This document shows, one piece after another, positions 11,801 through 20,000 of a DNA stretch of 60,000 nt. Source of the stretch: Mesostigma viride (taxonomy: Eukaryota > Streptophyta > Mesostigmatophyceae > Mesostigmatales > Mesostigmataceae). Position 1 is the stretch's first letter; every line of letters begins with the position of its first letter. Location of the stretch: NCBI GenBank assembly GCA_009746045.1, contig RPFO01000027.1, positions 6,016,509 to 6,076,508 of the forward strand, given 5' to 3'. The notes beneath the pieces are model-generated. The model saw only the letters and a program-made list of their open reading frames with translations. It was not told the origin of the DNA and searched no databases. The position numbers and the translations under genes were made by a program.

Positions 11801-12485
11801 CCATGTCAGGCAGGATCTCTAGGGTCTTGTACTTGGTATATCTGTCCACTGCCACCAGCAGCTTCAAACCCCTGATTCTCTGAATATCTACCTGCACATG
11901 GCCTGGCTGCAAAATAGGAGTCCTGGCATGAGACTGCTTGGGCTTTCTAGCAACTAGCCTGCACTTGCAAGCTTGAGCAACCTGTTGGCAGATGGAGTAC
12001 AACTCACTTCCTCCCAGCCGTCTAGCAACTTGCAAAGACTGAGCTGCATGGCCAAACATGGTATGCAACCTTGAGGCAATGTCATACAAGAGAGAAAACC
12101 TTTTATTGTCATTATTAGCACTCAAGGTATGTACAGATCCCTTATGTACAGGAGGCACCAGGGTCGTGCCTGTCAGACTGTCTCCAGCCCTATCCTCATC
12201 CTGACCATCCTGTGCCAGTCCTGCACGGTCAGAATGCTTCTGAGATCCACCTGGGTCCACATCACCAGGTCCTACCTCAGGCTCAGCACCGCCATGGCGG
12301 GCACGTTGGCGAGTAACCACTGCAGCTACAGCTGGCATACTCTCTGTGGTAACCAAGCTTGCCCCATCGTGTCCAATAGGCTCTTTCACTAGAGCATGGG
12401 GCTGCCCCTCACTGCTGTCACTAGCAGCTTCATTACACACCCCTGGGGGCACCCTCCAGGGTTCAGGGATGTGTGCAGGCTCATA
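8895..12485 (-). CDS. Pol polyprotein of outer element: integrase-protease-RT-RNase H
   Basis: An uninterrupted frame of 1185 residues (counted from a GTG at 12452; it is open back to the nucleocapsid UGA at 12486, and the first ATG is about 39 residues in). Domains in order: integrase zinc-binding region H130/H135/C155/C162 with a CxC where CxxC is usual; integrase catalytic triad D189, D242, E272; integrase C-terminal region about 350-420; retropepsin-like protease with active site IDTNAQ (D522) and the flap/hydrophobic partner VILGQ (585-587); Copia-type RT with D787 (LLDFKRAFL) and HGDD at 881-884; RNase H with D1027, E1074, D1112 and ending ENPADALTKL. The protease lies between integrase and RT, unlike Copia (PR-INT-RT-RH) or Gypsy (PR-RT-RH-INT). 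The protein appears identical to the inner copy. It probably makes and integrates the element's cDNA. The lack of an early ATG suggests expression by readthrough. Confidence 0.92.
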   Translation of the reverse strand, partial: YEPAHIPEPWRVPPGVCNEAASDSSEGQPHALVKEPIGHDGASLVTTESMPAVAAVVTRQRARHGGAEPEVGPGDVDPGGSQKHSDRAGLAQDGQDEDRAGDSLTGTTLVPPVHKGSVHTLSANNDNKRFSLLYDIASRLHTMFGHAAQSLQVARRLGGSELYSICQQVAQACKCRLVARKPKQSHARTPILQPGHVQVDIQRIRGLKLLVAVDRYTKYKTLEILPDMEKPTLIAALKLTRSRYPGLELLQCDIQFECCENLPEFPELLITPRESHGQQGVVERAIQEIKTVLLVERIPRTSSAIVTSAWLRSVEDRLNLRTPMFFGDIAINPLMLHTRMLPADAEQAWKEKLEAKFLKLRQKDKGWSVLEPNVGQQVVVWKEPSFPGKRGSWHDGVVTRVEAAGHKCWVAIDGSQAVHRLSWSKIRPRGGNQGDLFQVPAGVQGGGDVELPDQGATAVSSPQGDPGPAPGVPSHTVVGQAGGQAAPPERPDTRPRGVRLSDIVQALQRAKKEPKVSKLVQLDEPEVAAMEIDTNAQVSVMGPQHTGELLVGEPSCPWVSDFSGRTHLRVLGEVTAPVMGVDVTFLVLEDYDGPVILGQNFLGNPGISIRATALRRDGWGMIPLENFRTTFPVRCRAKPVKGVKWDEGEVPPAASLVIPAVLHPSSIGITHRSLAAHSPLTYDQLVQEMSSPTLFEAWKLAFSKALEEWLQFECAAPTDRRPPASRKLALRFVLKRKVVDEVSVPHVRPVLNEYHGTGSLPGEELYTPGMLHDTWRILLCLYVGLLNRGAAMSSVLLDFKRAFLKSDPEVARRVWKQDEPYCVEVPAIWKLELHQQFLVILKGLEGLRSSPIIWRLTLQEALISECGLRVSSVDPCLLLAQWEGLPVYASLHGDDLHLLAPTTWLKKFIPVISGKFSLGKELWQEPNKPVVFCGMQATLFRRDGEWSIRLQAGGDYKQTIVKALPEKITQAAGPELRGMWAWFASICGPSLMVHSRMPDEVLEDEKPRVIARLVESTPDLILSGIDFAQPITLEIFVDSSMDARQVTKVRGRSAALFAFYQSRASLFSWYSRLQKRVCISSDVAECRAICEGIQSSLYIKELMLELASVTPWTLQMETLLLTDSMGMVQFVHKQLARSRDLDYLLLKELASLVDLKHIPGEENPADALTKLPHKAPAQYNVLRKLMNADCQVGLSV

Positions 12486-12926
12486 TCAATGATCAGCAGC
12501 CTTGCCCTTGTCCTGGGATGGACCAGCCTTGTCCTTGCTGCCACCCTGAGCTGGCTTGCTCTGACCTTCCTGCCTCAGGTACGAGGGACACTCATTCCTG
12601 AAGTGACCCTTCCCCTGGCAGAAATAACATTCCACCTGACTGATGTCCCGTGAGGTCCCACTGCTGGGCCCAGCCTTGGGAGGACCACCCACCCTCTTGA
12701 AGTCAAACTGGGACTGTGGATGTCCCGACTTCGGCGGGGTCCCCCGTCCAGCCCTTCTGTCACGCCCCCTCCTGGACCTTCCTCGACCCCTTGAAGAGGT
12801 CTCAGGCCCTCTCGAGGACGCTGGGCCCCCGTGGCCCGATCCCCTCATGGACTTAACCGTGGGTTCAGTGGCCTCCTCATCATTCTGACGAGGGCGCTTA
12901 CCCCCACGTACTTGCCGCTGAAACAC
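12486..12926 (-). CDS. Nucleocapsid part of gag, outer element
   Basis: 146 codons with a basic Arg/Gly-rich region (RGRGRSRRGRDRRAGRG) followed by a CCHC zinc knuckle CYFCQGKGHFRNEC (C-x2-C-x4-H-x4-C) at about residues 102-115. It binds RNA in the particle by family analogy. Its frame is open only from inside the 3' end of the capsid frame, overlapping it by about 80 nt in the -1 position. It ends in a UGA directly followed by the pol frame in the same register. The product therefore probably comes from frameshifting and readthrough. Confidence 0.8.
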   Translation of the reverse strand: MFQRQVRGGKRPRQNDEEATEPTVKSMRGSGHGGPASSRGPETSSRGRGRSRRGRDRRAGRGTPPKSGHPQSQFDFKRVGGPPKAGPSSGTSRDISQVECYFCQGKGHFRNECPSYLRQEGQSKPAQGGSKDKAGPSQDKGKAADH

Positions 12927-13657
12927 TCATACAACTGATCCGTCATGGCTGCCCAGCCATGGACCTGTCGCATGTGGATGGTCACATTATCCATGGTGAC
13001 CGGATCCAGTTGCAGCGACTTGAGAAAGTCGCCCATGGCCATCCGATCTGCGACGAAGAAGCCCTTGGCCATGGCGTCCTCCCTCAGCTTGACGAAGTCT
13101 TCAAAGGCGTGGACCACTAGTTGTCCCTTGATGGGCTTGTAGTCCAGGTATTCTTGCTTCAGGTGGGACCCATCTATGGTCCTCTTGTCACTCAGGAACA
13201 CCCTGAGTCGCGTCATAAACGCCGCCCAGGTGTCCCCCGCCGCGTGTCGCTCCCGAACAAACTTGAACAGCCGCCTCGCCGACTGCCGTATGTAGGCACT
13301 AGACGCCAGGATGCGAAGCTTGTCACCGTTGTATATCTCCGTGTACAAGTTCATGTCCTCTAACATCCTTTCAGCATCCCGGGGCTGCCAATTGTCCTTG
13401 ATGGACTGAAACTGGCCTAGCACCGCGTACCCCTCAGCAACGGTTGGTCGCTTAGGCGCCGCTTGATCTGCGGCTGGCGCGTGCTGCCCGCCCTGAGATC
13501 CTTGGCTCTGATTATCTGGCACCTCAGCCTGGTCTCCCAGCGCCTGGCCGTCCCCGCGTCCATCGCGTCCACCGCGTCCATCGCGTCCATCTCGTCCATC
13601 GCCGCGCCGTCCGAAGCCCATAAAGCCCGCTTGTTGGTTGATAGCTCCATCCTCCAT
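12845..13657 (-). CDS. Gag (capsid part), outer element, intact
   Basis: 270 codons. The N-terminus has a short Gly-Arg-Asp repeat (residues about 17-36), then a Gln/Pro-rich linker, then a helical capsid-like region from about residue 75 (GYAVLGQFQSIKDNWQPRDAERML ... HAFEDFVKLREDAMAKGF ... MRQVHGWAAMTDQLYECFSGKY). No zinc knuckle is in this frame; it follows in the overlapping frame. The start is the ATG at 13657, shared with the inner copy. The inner copy carries three single-base deletions relative to this one, so this is the readable version of gag in the window. Confidence 0.8.
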   Translation of the reverse strand: MEDGAINQQAGFMGFGRRGDGRDGRDGRGGRDGRGDGQALGDQAEVPDNQSQGSQGGQHAPAADQAAPKRPTVAEGYAVLGQFQSIKDNWQPRDAERMLEDMNLYTEIYNGDKLRILASSAYIRQSARRLFKFVRERHAAGDTWAAFMTRLRVFLSDKRTIDGSHLKQEYLDYKPIKGQLVVHAFEDFVKLREDAMAKGFFVADRMAMGDFLKSLQLDPVTMDNVTIHMRQVHGWAAMTDQLYECFSGKYVGVSALVRMMRRPLNPRLSP

Positions 13658-13759
13658 GATGGCCTCTGTTCAGATCTGCTACAGCCAGCCAAGTGGCCAA
13701 GCAGCAATTAAAGCAATATAAGCTACTGAACAAGAAAGGAAAGTGCCAAGTGTTACCAC

Positions 13760-14105
13760 TCAGGCAAGACCACCACGGCTGGCCCCAGGCGCGTCCTGGT
13801 TCTCCTTGTCGCTGTCGTCGTCGCTGTCGCTCACCACAATCAGCTCTGGTACCCTGCTACCTGCTGCGCCGTCGTCGACCCGCTGTCGGCCCGCGATGAC
13901 TGAATCGTCACCGTTGGTAAAGTAGACAGGTGACAACCCGTCGTTGGCACCTCGCGGATTGTACGTTGGCACCTCGTGGTCGCCGAGTGCCTCGTCGCCT
14001 AGCCCAGCGACACCCCCTGCTCCTACCTCAAGGTCACTCTCGTACCTAAGAGGTGCAAACTCCTCCCAACGCGTCACACGAACGCGAAGGGGCGGGGGCA
14101 GTTCC
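13760..14105 (-). pseudogene. ORF1, 3' part, outer element (split by nested insertion)
   Basis: This is the last 105 or so codons of the pre-gag reading frame, ending in an acidic tail (SDSDDDSDKENQD) and GASRGGLA. Position 14105 is the exact breakpoint of the nested insertion; the 5' part continues at 22126-22705. It matches the C-terminal third of the intact inner ORF1 with a few substitutions. Confidence 0.9.
14101..14105. repeat. Target-site duplication GTTCC of the inner element
   Basis: GTTCC at 14101-14105 is repeated at 22126-22130, directly flanking the inner element, and the outer ORF1 sequence is continuous across the two points when one copy is removed. Confidence 0.95.
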
Positions 14106-14800
14106 AGTTAACGCCAAGCGCATTGGCGTGATCCTGATTCGGCATATCTCTGCGATTCCAGCGGCACCGGAACGAGTTCATTCCGACGAGTATCAAGAAA
14201 GTTATGGCGTTCCGACTTCCCGGTCGCGCGCGAGCGCGAGCCGGCTGTTCTTCTAAGTCGGACGTGAATATTTGCCGACGACATATGGGGTCGACAGTAA
14301 TTCCTGGGCTGACAGGAATTAGGTGCTGTACCTACGACGGTATTGGATTAATACGTCGTACGCAGGAAATAGGAACCTTAACCTGTGGTCTGTTGGTACC
14401 GCAGGCTTAGTCCTGGACTTCTAGGTGCAGATGCAATAATCACTGTGGTGACTGTACTCTGTGGTCACTGTGCCTGTATGGCAGACCTACTGTATAGGAA
14501 CTGGGCGCTGTACAGGTAGTGAATACTGTACCGGGGGTGTTATTACTGAGCAGGCCTCCTAGGCTGCTCAGGACTAGCAAGCACAGTGCACAAGTATATA
14601 AACAATAGGCCAGTGCCAAATGGGCATCTCTTGCGAGCCCGCCTCACGTGTTGTGCCTTGACTTGGCAAGCTCGTGCAAGCCTCAAGTGTTGAGCGCTGT
14701 AAACATTATCCGATTTAACAAAGCTCCGTTTCCAACCATATTCACACATTGCTGCATTGCAACCATATCCTTCACATTGCGTGTGCTAAGAACGTTAACT
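14106..14800 (+). repeat. 5' LTR of inner element
   Basis: 695 bp from AGTTAACG to CGTTAACT. It contains several short inverted repeats (CGCCAAGCGCATTGGCG near the start; GAGCAGGCC...GGCTGCTC near 14549). Confidence 0.95.
14595..14602 (+). promoter_or_regulatory. TATA box in the family 1 LTR
   Basis: TATATAAA lies about 200 bp before the LTR's 3' end, a reasonable place for the element promoter. The equivalent on the minus strand of the outer 5' LTR is near 22996-23003, altered there to a longer T/A run. Confidence 0.6.
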
Positions 14801-14893
14801 CAAATTACAACCAGTCTCAGCGGAACGGCCAGGAGGGTCGTTGCCGGTTGCGGTGTGCAGCGTTTACGACGAGAGGAGCTCGTCTGGTGGTGA

Positions 14894-15811
14894 ATGGTGC
14901 AGGAGGAACAACGGCAGCAGGATTTCCGGTTTCGGCAGTCTGCTGGGGGTTCGATTTCTCCTGAATTACGCCGTGTCGTTCGGGATCTATCTTTGTTGCT
15001 TGCAGATCGTCCGCCTGTAAATCGCAGCTTCGTGCAATTCGTCGACGACCAGGTCGAAGATTGGGAGCGAATTCTGCGACACGTACAAACCATCGTCATT
15101 CCGGAGCACCGGAGCATCGACGACCTTGAGCAGGAGCTTCACGGGTTGGTCGGCATCCAGACGGTGATTACTGCAGTAGCAGAGCGAGTGCGGACGGAGT
15201 TGGCAGCAAGGCGAGGCGAGGTTGCGGAGGCAGCTGGCGCAGGGCGACACGAGTTTGTGCCGACAGTAGCGGGCGCGGGAGTACCACGTGCTTTCGCAGG
15301 CGGCATCGGCGACGAGGGTGTTGCAGCGGGCCAGTTAGGCGTGAACGACGCGGAGCGGAGCATCACAGGCGGCTTGCAGAGGTCGGGGCGACAGCGGAAG
15401 CCATCGCCGGAGGACGCGCGCACAAGAGTCGGCAGGTTTCCAGAGCGAGTAAGAGTTCCTTTTCAGGAACTGCCCCCGCCCCTTCGCGTTCGTGTGACGC
15501 GTTGGGAGGAGTTTGCACCTCTTGGGTACGATAGTGACCTTGAGGTAGGAGCAGGGGGTGTCGCTGGGCTAGGCGACGAGGCACTTGGCGACCACGAGGT
15601 GCCAACGTACAATCCGCGAGGTGCCAACGACGGGTTGTCACCTGTCTACTTTACCAACGGTGACGATTCAGTCATCGCGGGCCGACAGCGGGTCGACGAC
15701 GGCGCAGCAGGTAGCAGGGTACCAGAGCTGATTGTGGTGAGCGACAGCGACGACGACAGCGACAAGGAGAACCAGGACGCGCCTGGGGCCAGCCGTGGTG
15801 GTCTTGCCTGA
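14894..15811 (+). CDS. ORF1 (pre-gag protein), inner element, intact
   Basis: 305 codons from the ATG 93 nt after the LTR. The first 110 residues look helical and charged (EQRQQDFRFRQ ... DDQVEDWERILRHVQTIVIPEHRSIDDLEQELHGLVG). A Gly/Ala-rich middle follows, then a region with DVE/DLEVGAGG and an acidic tail (SDSDDDSDKENQD). No known domain is recognised. It is kept in both family 1 copies, and unrelated-looking frames occupy the same place in families 2 and 3. The region just after its stop (about 15812-15845) looks like a pyrimidine-rich tract ending in TTCAG, so splicing toward gag is possible but not shown. Confidence 0.75.
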   Translation: MVQEEQRQQDFRFRQSAGGSISPELRRVVRDLSLLLADRPPVNRSFVQFVDDQVEDWERILRHVQTIVIPEHRSIDDLEQELHGLVGIQTVITAVAERVRTELAARRGEVAEAAGAGRHEFVPTVAGAGVPRAFAGGIGDEGVAAGQLGVNDAERSITGGLQRSGRQRKPSPEDARTRVGRFPERVRVPFQELPPPLRVRVTRWEEFAPLGYDSDLEVGAGGVAGLGDEALGDHEVPTYNPRGANDGLSPVYFTNGDDSVIAGRQRVDDGAAGSRVPELIVVSDSDDDSDKENQDAPGASRGGLA

Positions 15812-15913
15812 GTGGTAACACTTGGCACTTTCCTTTCTTGTTCAGTAGCTTATATTGCTTTAATTGCTGCTTGGCCACTTGGCTGGCTGTAGCAGATCTG
15901 AACAGAGGCCATC

Positions 15914-16723
15914 ATGGAGGATGGAGCTATCAACCAACAAGCGGGCTTTATGGGCTTCGGCGGCGCGGCGATGGACGAGATGGACGCGATGGACGCGGTG
16001 GACGCGATGGACGCGGGGACGGCCAGGCGCTGGGAGACCAGGCTGAGGTGCCAGATAATCAGAGCCAAGGATCGCAGGGCGGGCAGCACGCGCCAGCCGC
16101 AGATCAAGCGGCGCCTAAGCGACCAACGTTGCTGAGGGGTACGCGGTGCTAGGCCAGTTTCAGTCCATCAAGGACAATTGGCAGCCCCGGGATGCTGAGA
16201 GGATGTTAGAGGACATGAACTTGTACACGGAGATATACAACGGTGACAAGCTTCGCATCCTGGCGTCTAGTGCCTACATACGGCAGTCGGCGAGGCGGCT
16301 GTTCAAGTTTGTTCGGGAGCGACACGCGGCGGGGGACACCTGGGCGGCGTTTATGACGCGACTCAGGTGTTCCTGAGTGACAAGAGGACCATAGATGGGT
16401 CCCACCTGAAGCAAGAATACCTGGACTACAAGCCCATCAAGGGGCAACTAGTGGTCCACGCCTTTGAAGACTTCGTCAAGCTGAGGGAGGACGCCATGGC
16501 CAAGGGCTTCTTCGTCGCAGATCGGATGGCCATGGGCGACTTTCTCAAGTCGCTGCAACTGGATCCGGTCACCATGGATAATGTGACCATCCACATGCGA
16601 CAGGTCCATGGCTGGGCAGCCATGACGGATCAGTTGTATGAGTGTTTCAGCGGCAAGTACGTGGGGGTAAGCGCCCTCGTCAGAATGATGAGGAGGCCAC
16701 TGAACCCACGGTTAAGTCCATGA
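15914..16723 (+). pseudogene. Gag (capsid part), inner element, with three frameshifts
   Basis: Same gene as the intact minus-strand copy at 12845-13657. Relative to it, single bases are missing near 15959 (GCTTCGG/CGGC), near 16124 (ACCAACGTTG) and near 16370 (CTCAGGTG). Each breaks the frame, so the protein falls into three pieces (15914-16135, 16146-16376, 16367-16723). Two of the three fall in short homopolymers, which makes sequencing error a real alternative to mutation. Confidence 0.85.
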
Positions 16724-17088
16724 GGGGATCGGGCCACGGGGGCCCAGCGTCCTCGAGAGGGCCTGAGACCTCTTCAAGGGGTCGAGGAAGGTCCAGGAGG
16801 GGGCGTGACAGAAGGGCTGGACGGGGGACCCCGCCGAAGTCGGGACATCCACAGTCCCAGTTTGACTTCAAGAGGGTGGGTGGTCCTCCCAAGGCTGGGC
16901 CCAGCAGTGGGACCTCACGGGACATCAGTCAGGTGGAATGTTATTTCTGCCAGGGGAAGGGTCACTTCAGGAATGAGTGTCCCTCGTACCTGAGGCAGGA
17001 AGGTCAGAGCAAGCCAGCTCAGGGTGGCAGCAAGGACAAGGCTGGTCCATCCCAGGACAAGGGCAAGGGCAAGGCTGCTGATCATTGA
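16642..17088 (+). CDS. Nucleocapsid part of gag, inner element
   Basis: 148 codons, the same as 12486-12926 except for a 6-nt duplication near the end that gives an extra Gly-Lys. It has the CCHC knuckle CYFCQGKGHFRNEC. The frame opens right after a TGA at 16639 and overlaps capsid in the -1 register, with a GTGGGGGTAAG stretch in the overlap. It ends at TGA 17086-17088, in the same register as pol. Confidence 0.8.
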   Translation: MFQRQVRGGKRPRQNDEEATEPTVKSMRGSGHGGPASSRGPETSSRGRGRSRRGRDRRAGRGTPPKSGHPQSQFDFKRVGGPPKAGPSSGTSRDISQVECYFCQGKGHFRNECPSYLRQEGQSKPAQGGSKDKAGPSQDKGKGKAADH

Positions 17089-20000
17089 TATGAGCCTGCA
17101 CACATCCCTGAACCCTGGAGGGTGCCCCCAGGGGTGTGTAATGAAGCTGCTAGTGACAGCAGTGAGGGGCAGCCCCATGCTCTAGTGAAAGAGCCTATTG
17201 GACACGATGGGGCAAGCTTGGTTACCACAGAGAGTATGCCAGCTGTAGCTGCAGTGGTTACTCGCCAACGTGCCCGCCATGGCGGTGCTGAGCCTGAGGT
17301 AGGACCTGGTGATGTGGACCCAGGTGGATCTCAGAAGCATTCTGACCGTGCAGGACTGGCACAGGATGGTCAGGATGAGGATAGGGCTGGAGACAGTCTG
17401 ACAGGCACGACCCTGGTGCCTCCTGTACATAAGGGATCTGTACATACCTTGAGTGCTAATAATGACAATAAAAGGTTTTCTCTCTTGTATGACATTGCCT
17501 CAAGGTTGCATACCATGTTTGGCCATGCAGCTCAGTCTTTGCAAGTTGCTAGACGGCTGGGAGGAAGTGAGTTGTACTCCATCTGCCAACAGGTTGCTCA
17601 AGCTTGCAAGTGCAGGCTAGTTGCTAGAAAGCCCAAGCAGTCTCATGCCAGGACTCCTATTTTGCAGCCAGGCCATGTGCAGGTAGATATTCAGAGAATC
17701 AGGGGTTTGAAGCTGCTGGTGGCAGTGGACAGATATACCAAGTACAAGACCCTAGAGATCCTGCCTGACATGGAGAAGCCTACATTGATTGCTGCTCTGA
17801 AGTTGACAAGGAGCAGGTACCCTGGGTTGGAGTTGTTGCAGTGTGACATTCAGTTTGAGTGCTGTGAGAACCTGCCAGAGTTTCCAGAGTTGCTGATTAC
17901 ACCCAGGGAGAGCCACGGCCAGCAAGGGGTGGTGGAGAGAGCCATCCAAGAGATCAAGACTGTGCTGCTGGTGGAGAGGATTCCAAGGACGTCATCTGCC
18001 ATTGTGACATCTGCATGGCTACGTTCTGTGGAGGACAGGCTGAACCTGAGGACTCCCATGTTCTTTGGTGACATTGCCATCAATCCTCTTATGCTGCATA
18101 CCAGGATGCTGCCAGCTGATGCTGAGCAGGCATGGAAGGAGAAGCTAGAGGCCAAGTTCCTCAAGCTGAGGCAGAAAGACAAGGGCTGGAGTGTCCTAGA
18201 ACCTAACGTTGGACAACAGGTTGTTGTGTGGAAGGAACCAAGCTTTCCAGGGAAACGTGGCAGCTGGCATGATGGGGTGGTGACCCGAGTAGAAGCCGCT
18301 GGCCATAAGTGCTGGGTGGCCATTGATGGCTCCCAAGCAGTGCACCGTCTGTCCTGGTCAAAGATCCGTCCCCGGGGAGGTAATCAAGGAGACCTCTTCC
18401 AGGTGCCCGCTGGTGTACAAGGCGGGGGTGACGTGGAGCTTCCTGATCAGGGTGCTACAGCTGTATCGAGCCCTCAGGGTGACCCTGGCCCGGCCCCTGG
18501 GGTACCTTCACATACGGTGGTTGGGCAAGCAGGCGGACAGGCTGCACCTCCGGAACGGCCCGACACCAGGCCTAGGGGTGTGCGTCTATCAGATATTGTA
18601 CAGGCTTTGCAAAGAGCCAAGAAGGAGCCTAAGGTGTCCAAGCTTGTCCAGTTGGATGAACCTGAGGTAGCTGCCATGGAGATAGATACCAATGCACAGG
18701 TTTCTGTCATGGGACCTCAGCATACAGGAGAACTGCTGGTCGGAGAACCAAGTTGCCCCTGGGTGTCTGATTTCAGTGGTAGGACGCATCTAAGGGTGTT
18801 GGGAGAGGTTACTGCCCCTGTCATGGGTGTGGATGTGACCTTCCTTGTCCTAGAGGACTATGATGGCCCTGTGATTTTGGGTCAGAATTTTCTGGGCAAT
18901 CCTGGGATTTCTATCAGAGCTACAGCTCTGAGAAGAGATGGCTGGGGGATGATTCCCCTAGAAAATTTCAGGACAACATTTCCAGTCAGGTGCAGGGCCA
19001 AGCCGGTCAAGGGTGTAAAATGGGATGAAGGGGAGGTGCCCCCAGCGGCCAGTTTGGTGATTCCAGCTGTGTTGCACCCCAGCAGTATTGGCATAACTCA
19101 CAGGAGCCTTGCTGCACACTCTCCTTTGACATATGACCAGCTGGTCCAAGAGATGAGCTCGCCTACTTTGTTTGAGGCTTGGAAGCTCGCCTTCTCCAAG
19201 GCATTGGAGGAGTGGTTGCAGTTTGAGTGTGCTGCACCAACAGACAGACGTCCCCCAGCATCAAGGAAGCTTGCTTTGAGATTTGTGCTGAAGAGGAAGG
19301 TTGTGGATGAGGTATCAGTGCCCCATGTCAGGCCTGTCCTGAATGAGTATCACGGCACGGGGAGTCTGCCAGGAGAGGAGCTATACACGCCAGGGATGCT
19401 ACACGACACATGGAGAATTTTGCTATGTCTCTACGTGGGGTTGCTGAACAGGGGAGCAGCTATGTCATCAGTGCTGCTGGACTTCAAGAGGGCATTTTTA
19501 AAATCTGATCCAGAAGTGGCCAGGAGGGTGTGGAAGCAGGATGAGCCTTACTGTGTTGAGGTGCCTGCCATCTGGAAGCTGGAGCTGCATCAACAATTCC
19601 TGGTTATTCTGAAGGGCCTGGAAGGACTCAGGTCGAGCCCAATCATCTGGAGACTCACGCTGCAGGAAGCTCTGATCAGTGAGTGTGGCTTGAGAGTGTC
19701 TTCAGTTGATCCCTGTTTGCTGCTGGCCCAATGGGAGGGTCTGCCAGTGTATGCTAGTTTGCATGGAGATGATCTGCATTTGCTAGCCCCCACGACCTGG
19801 CTGAAGAAGTTTATTCCTGTCATCAGTGGCAAGTTTTCACTGGGCAAGGAGCTGTGGCAGGAGCCCAACAAGCCTGTAGTGTTCTGTGGAATGCAGGCTA
19901 CCCTGTTCAGGAGGGACGGGGAGTGGAGTATCAGGCTTCAGGCTGGAGGAGATTATAAACAGACCATTGTGAAGGCCTTGCCAGAGAAGATCACCCAGGC

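Noticed and set aside
9112-11822. Numerous 60-157-codon frames antisense to pol (and their mirror images at 17752-20661)
   Set aside because: They are shadows of the pol gene, which has clear catalytic motifs in the other frame.
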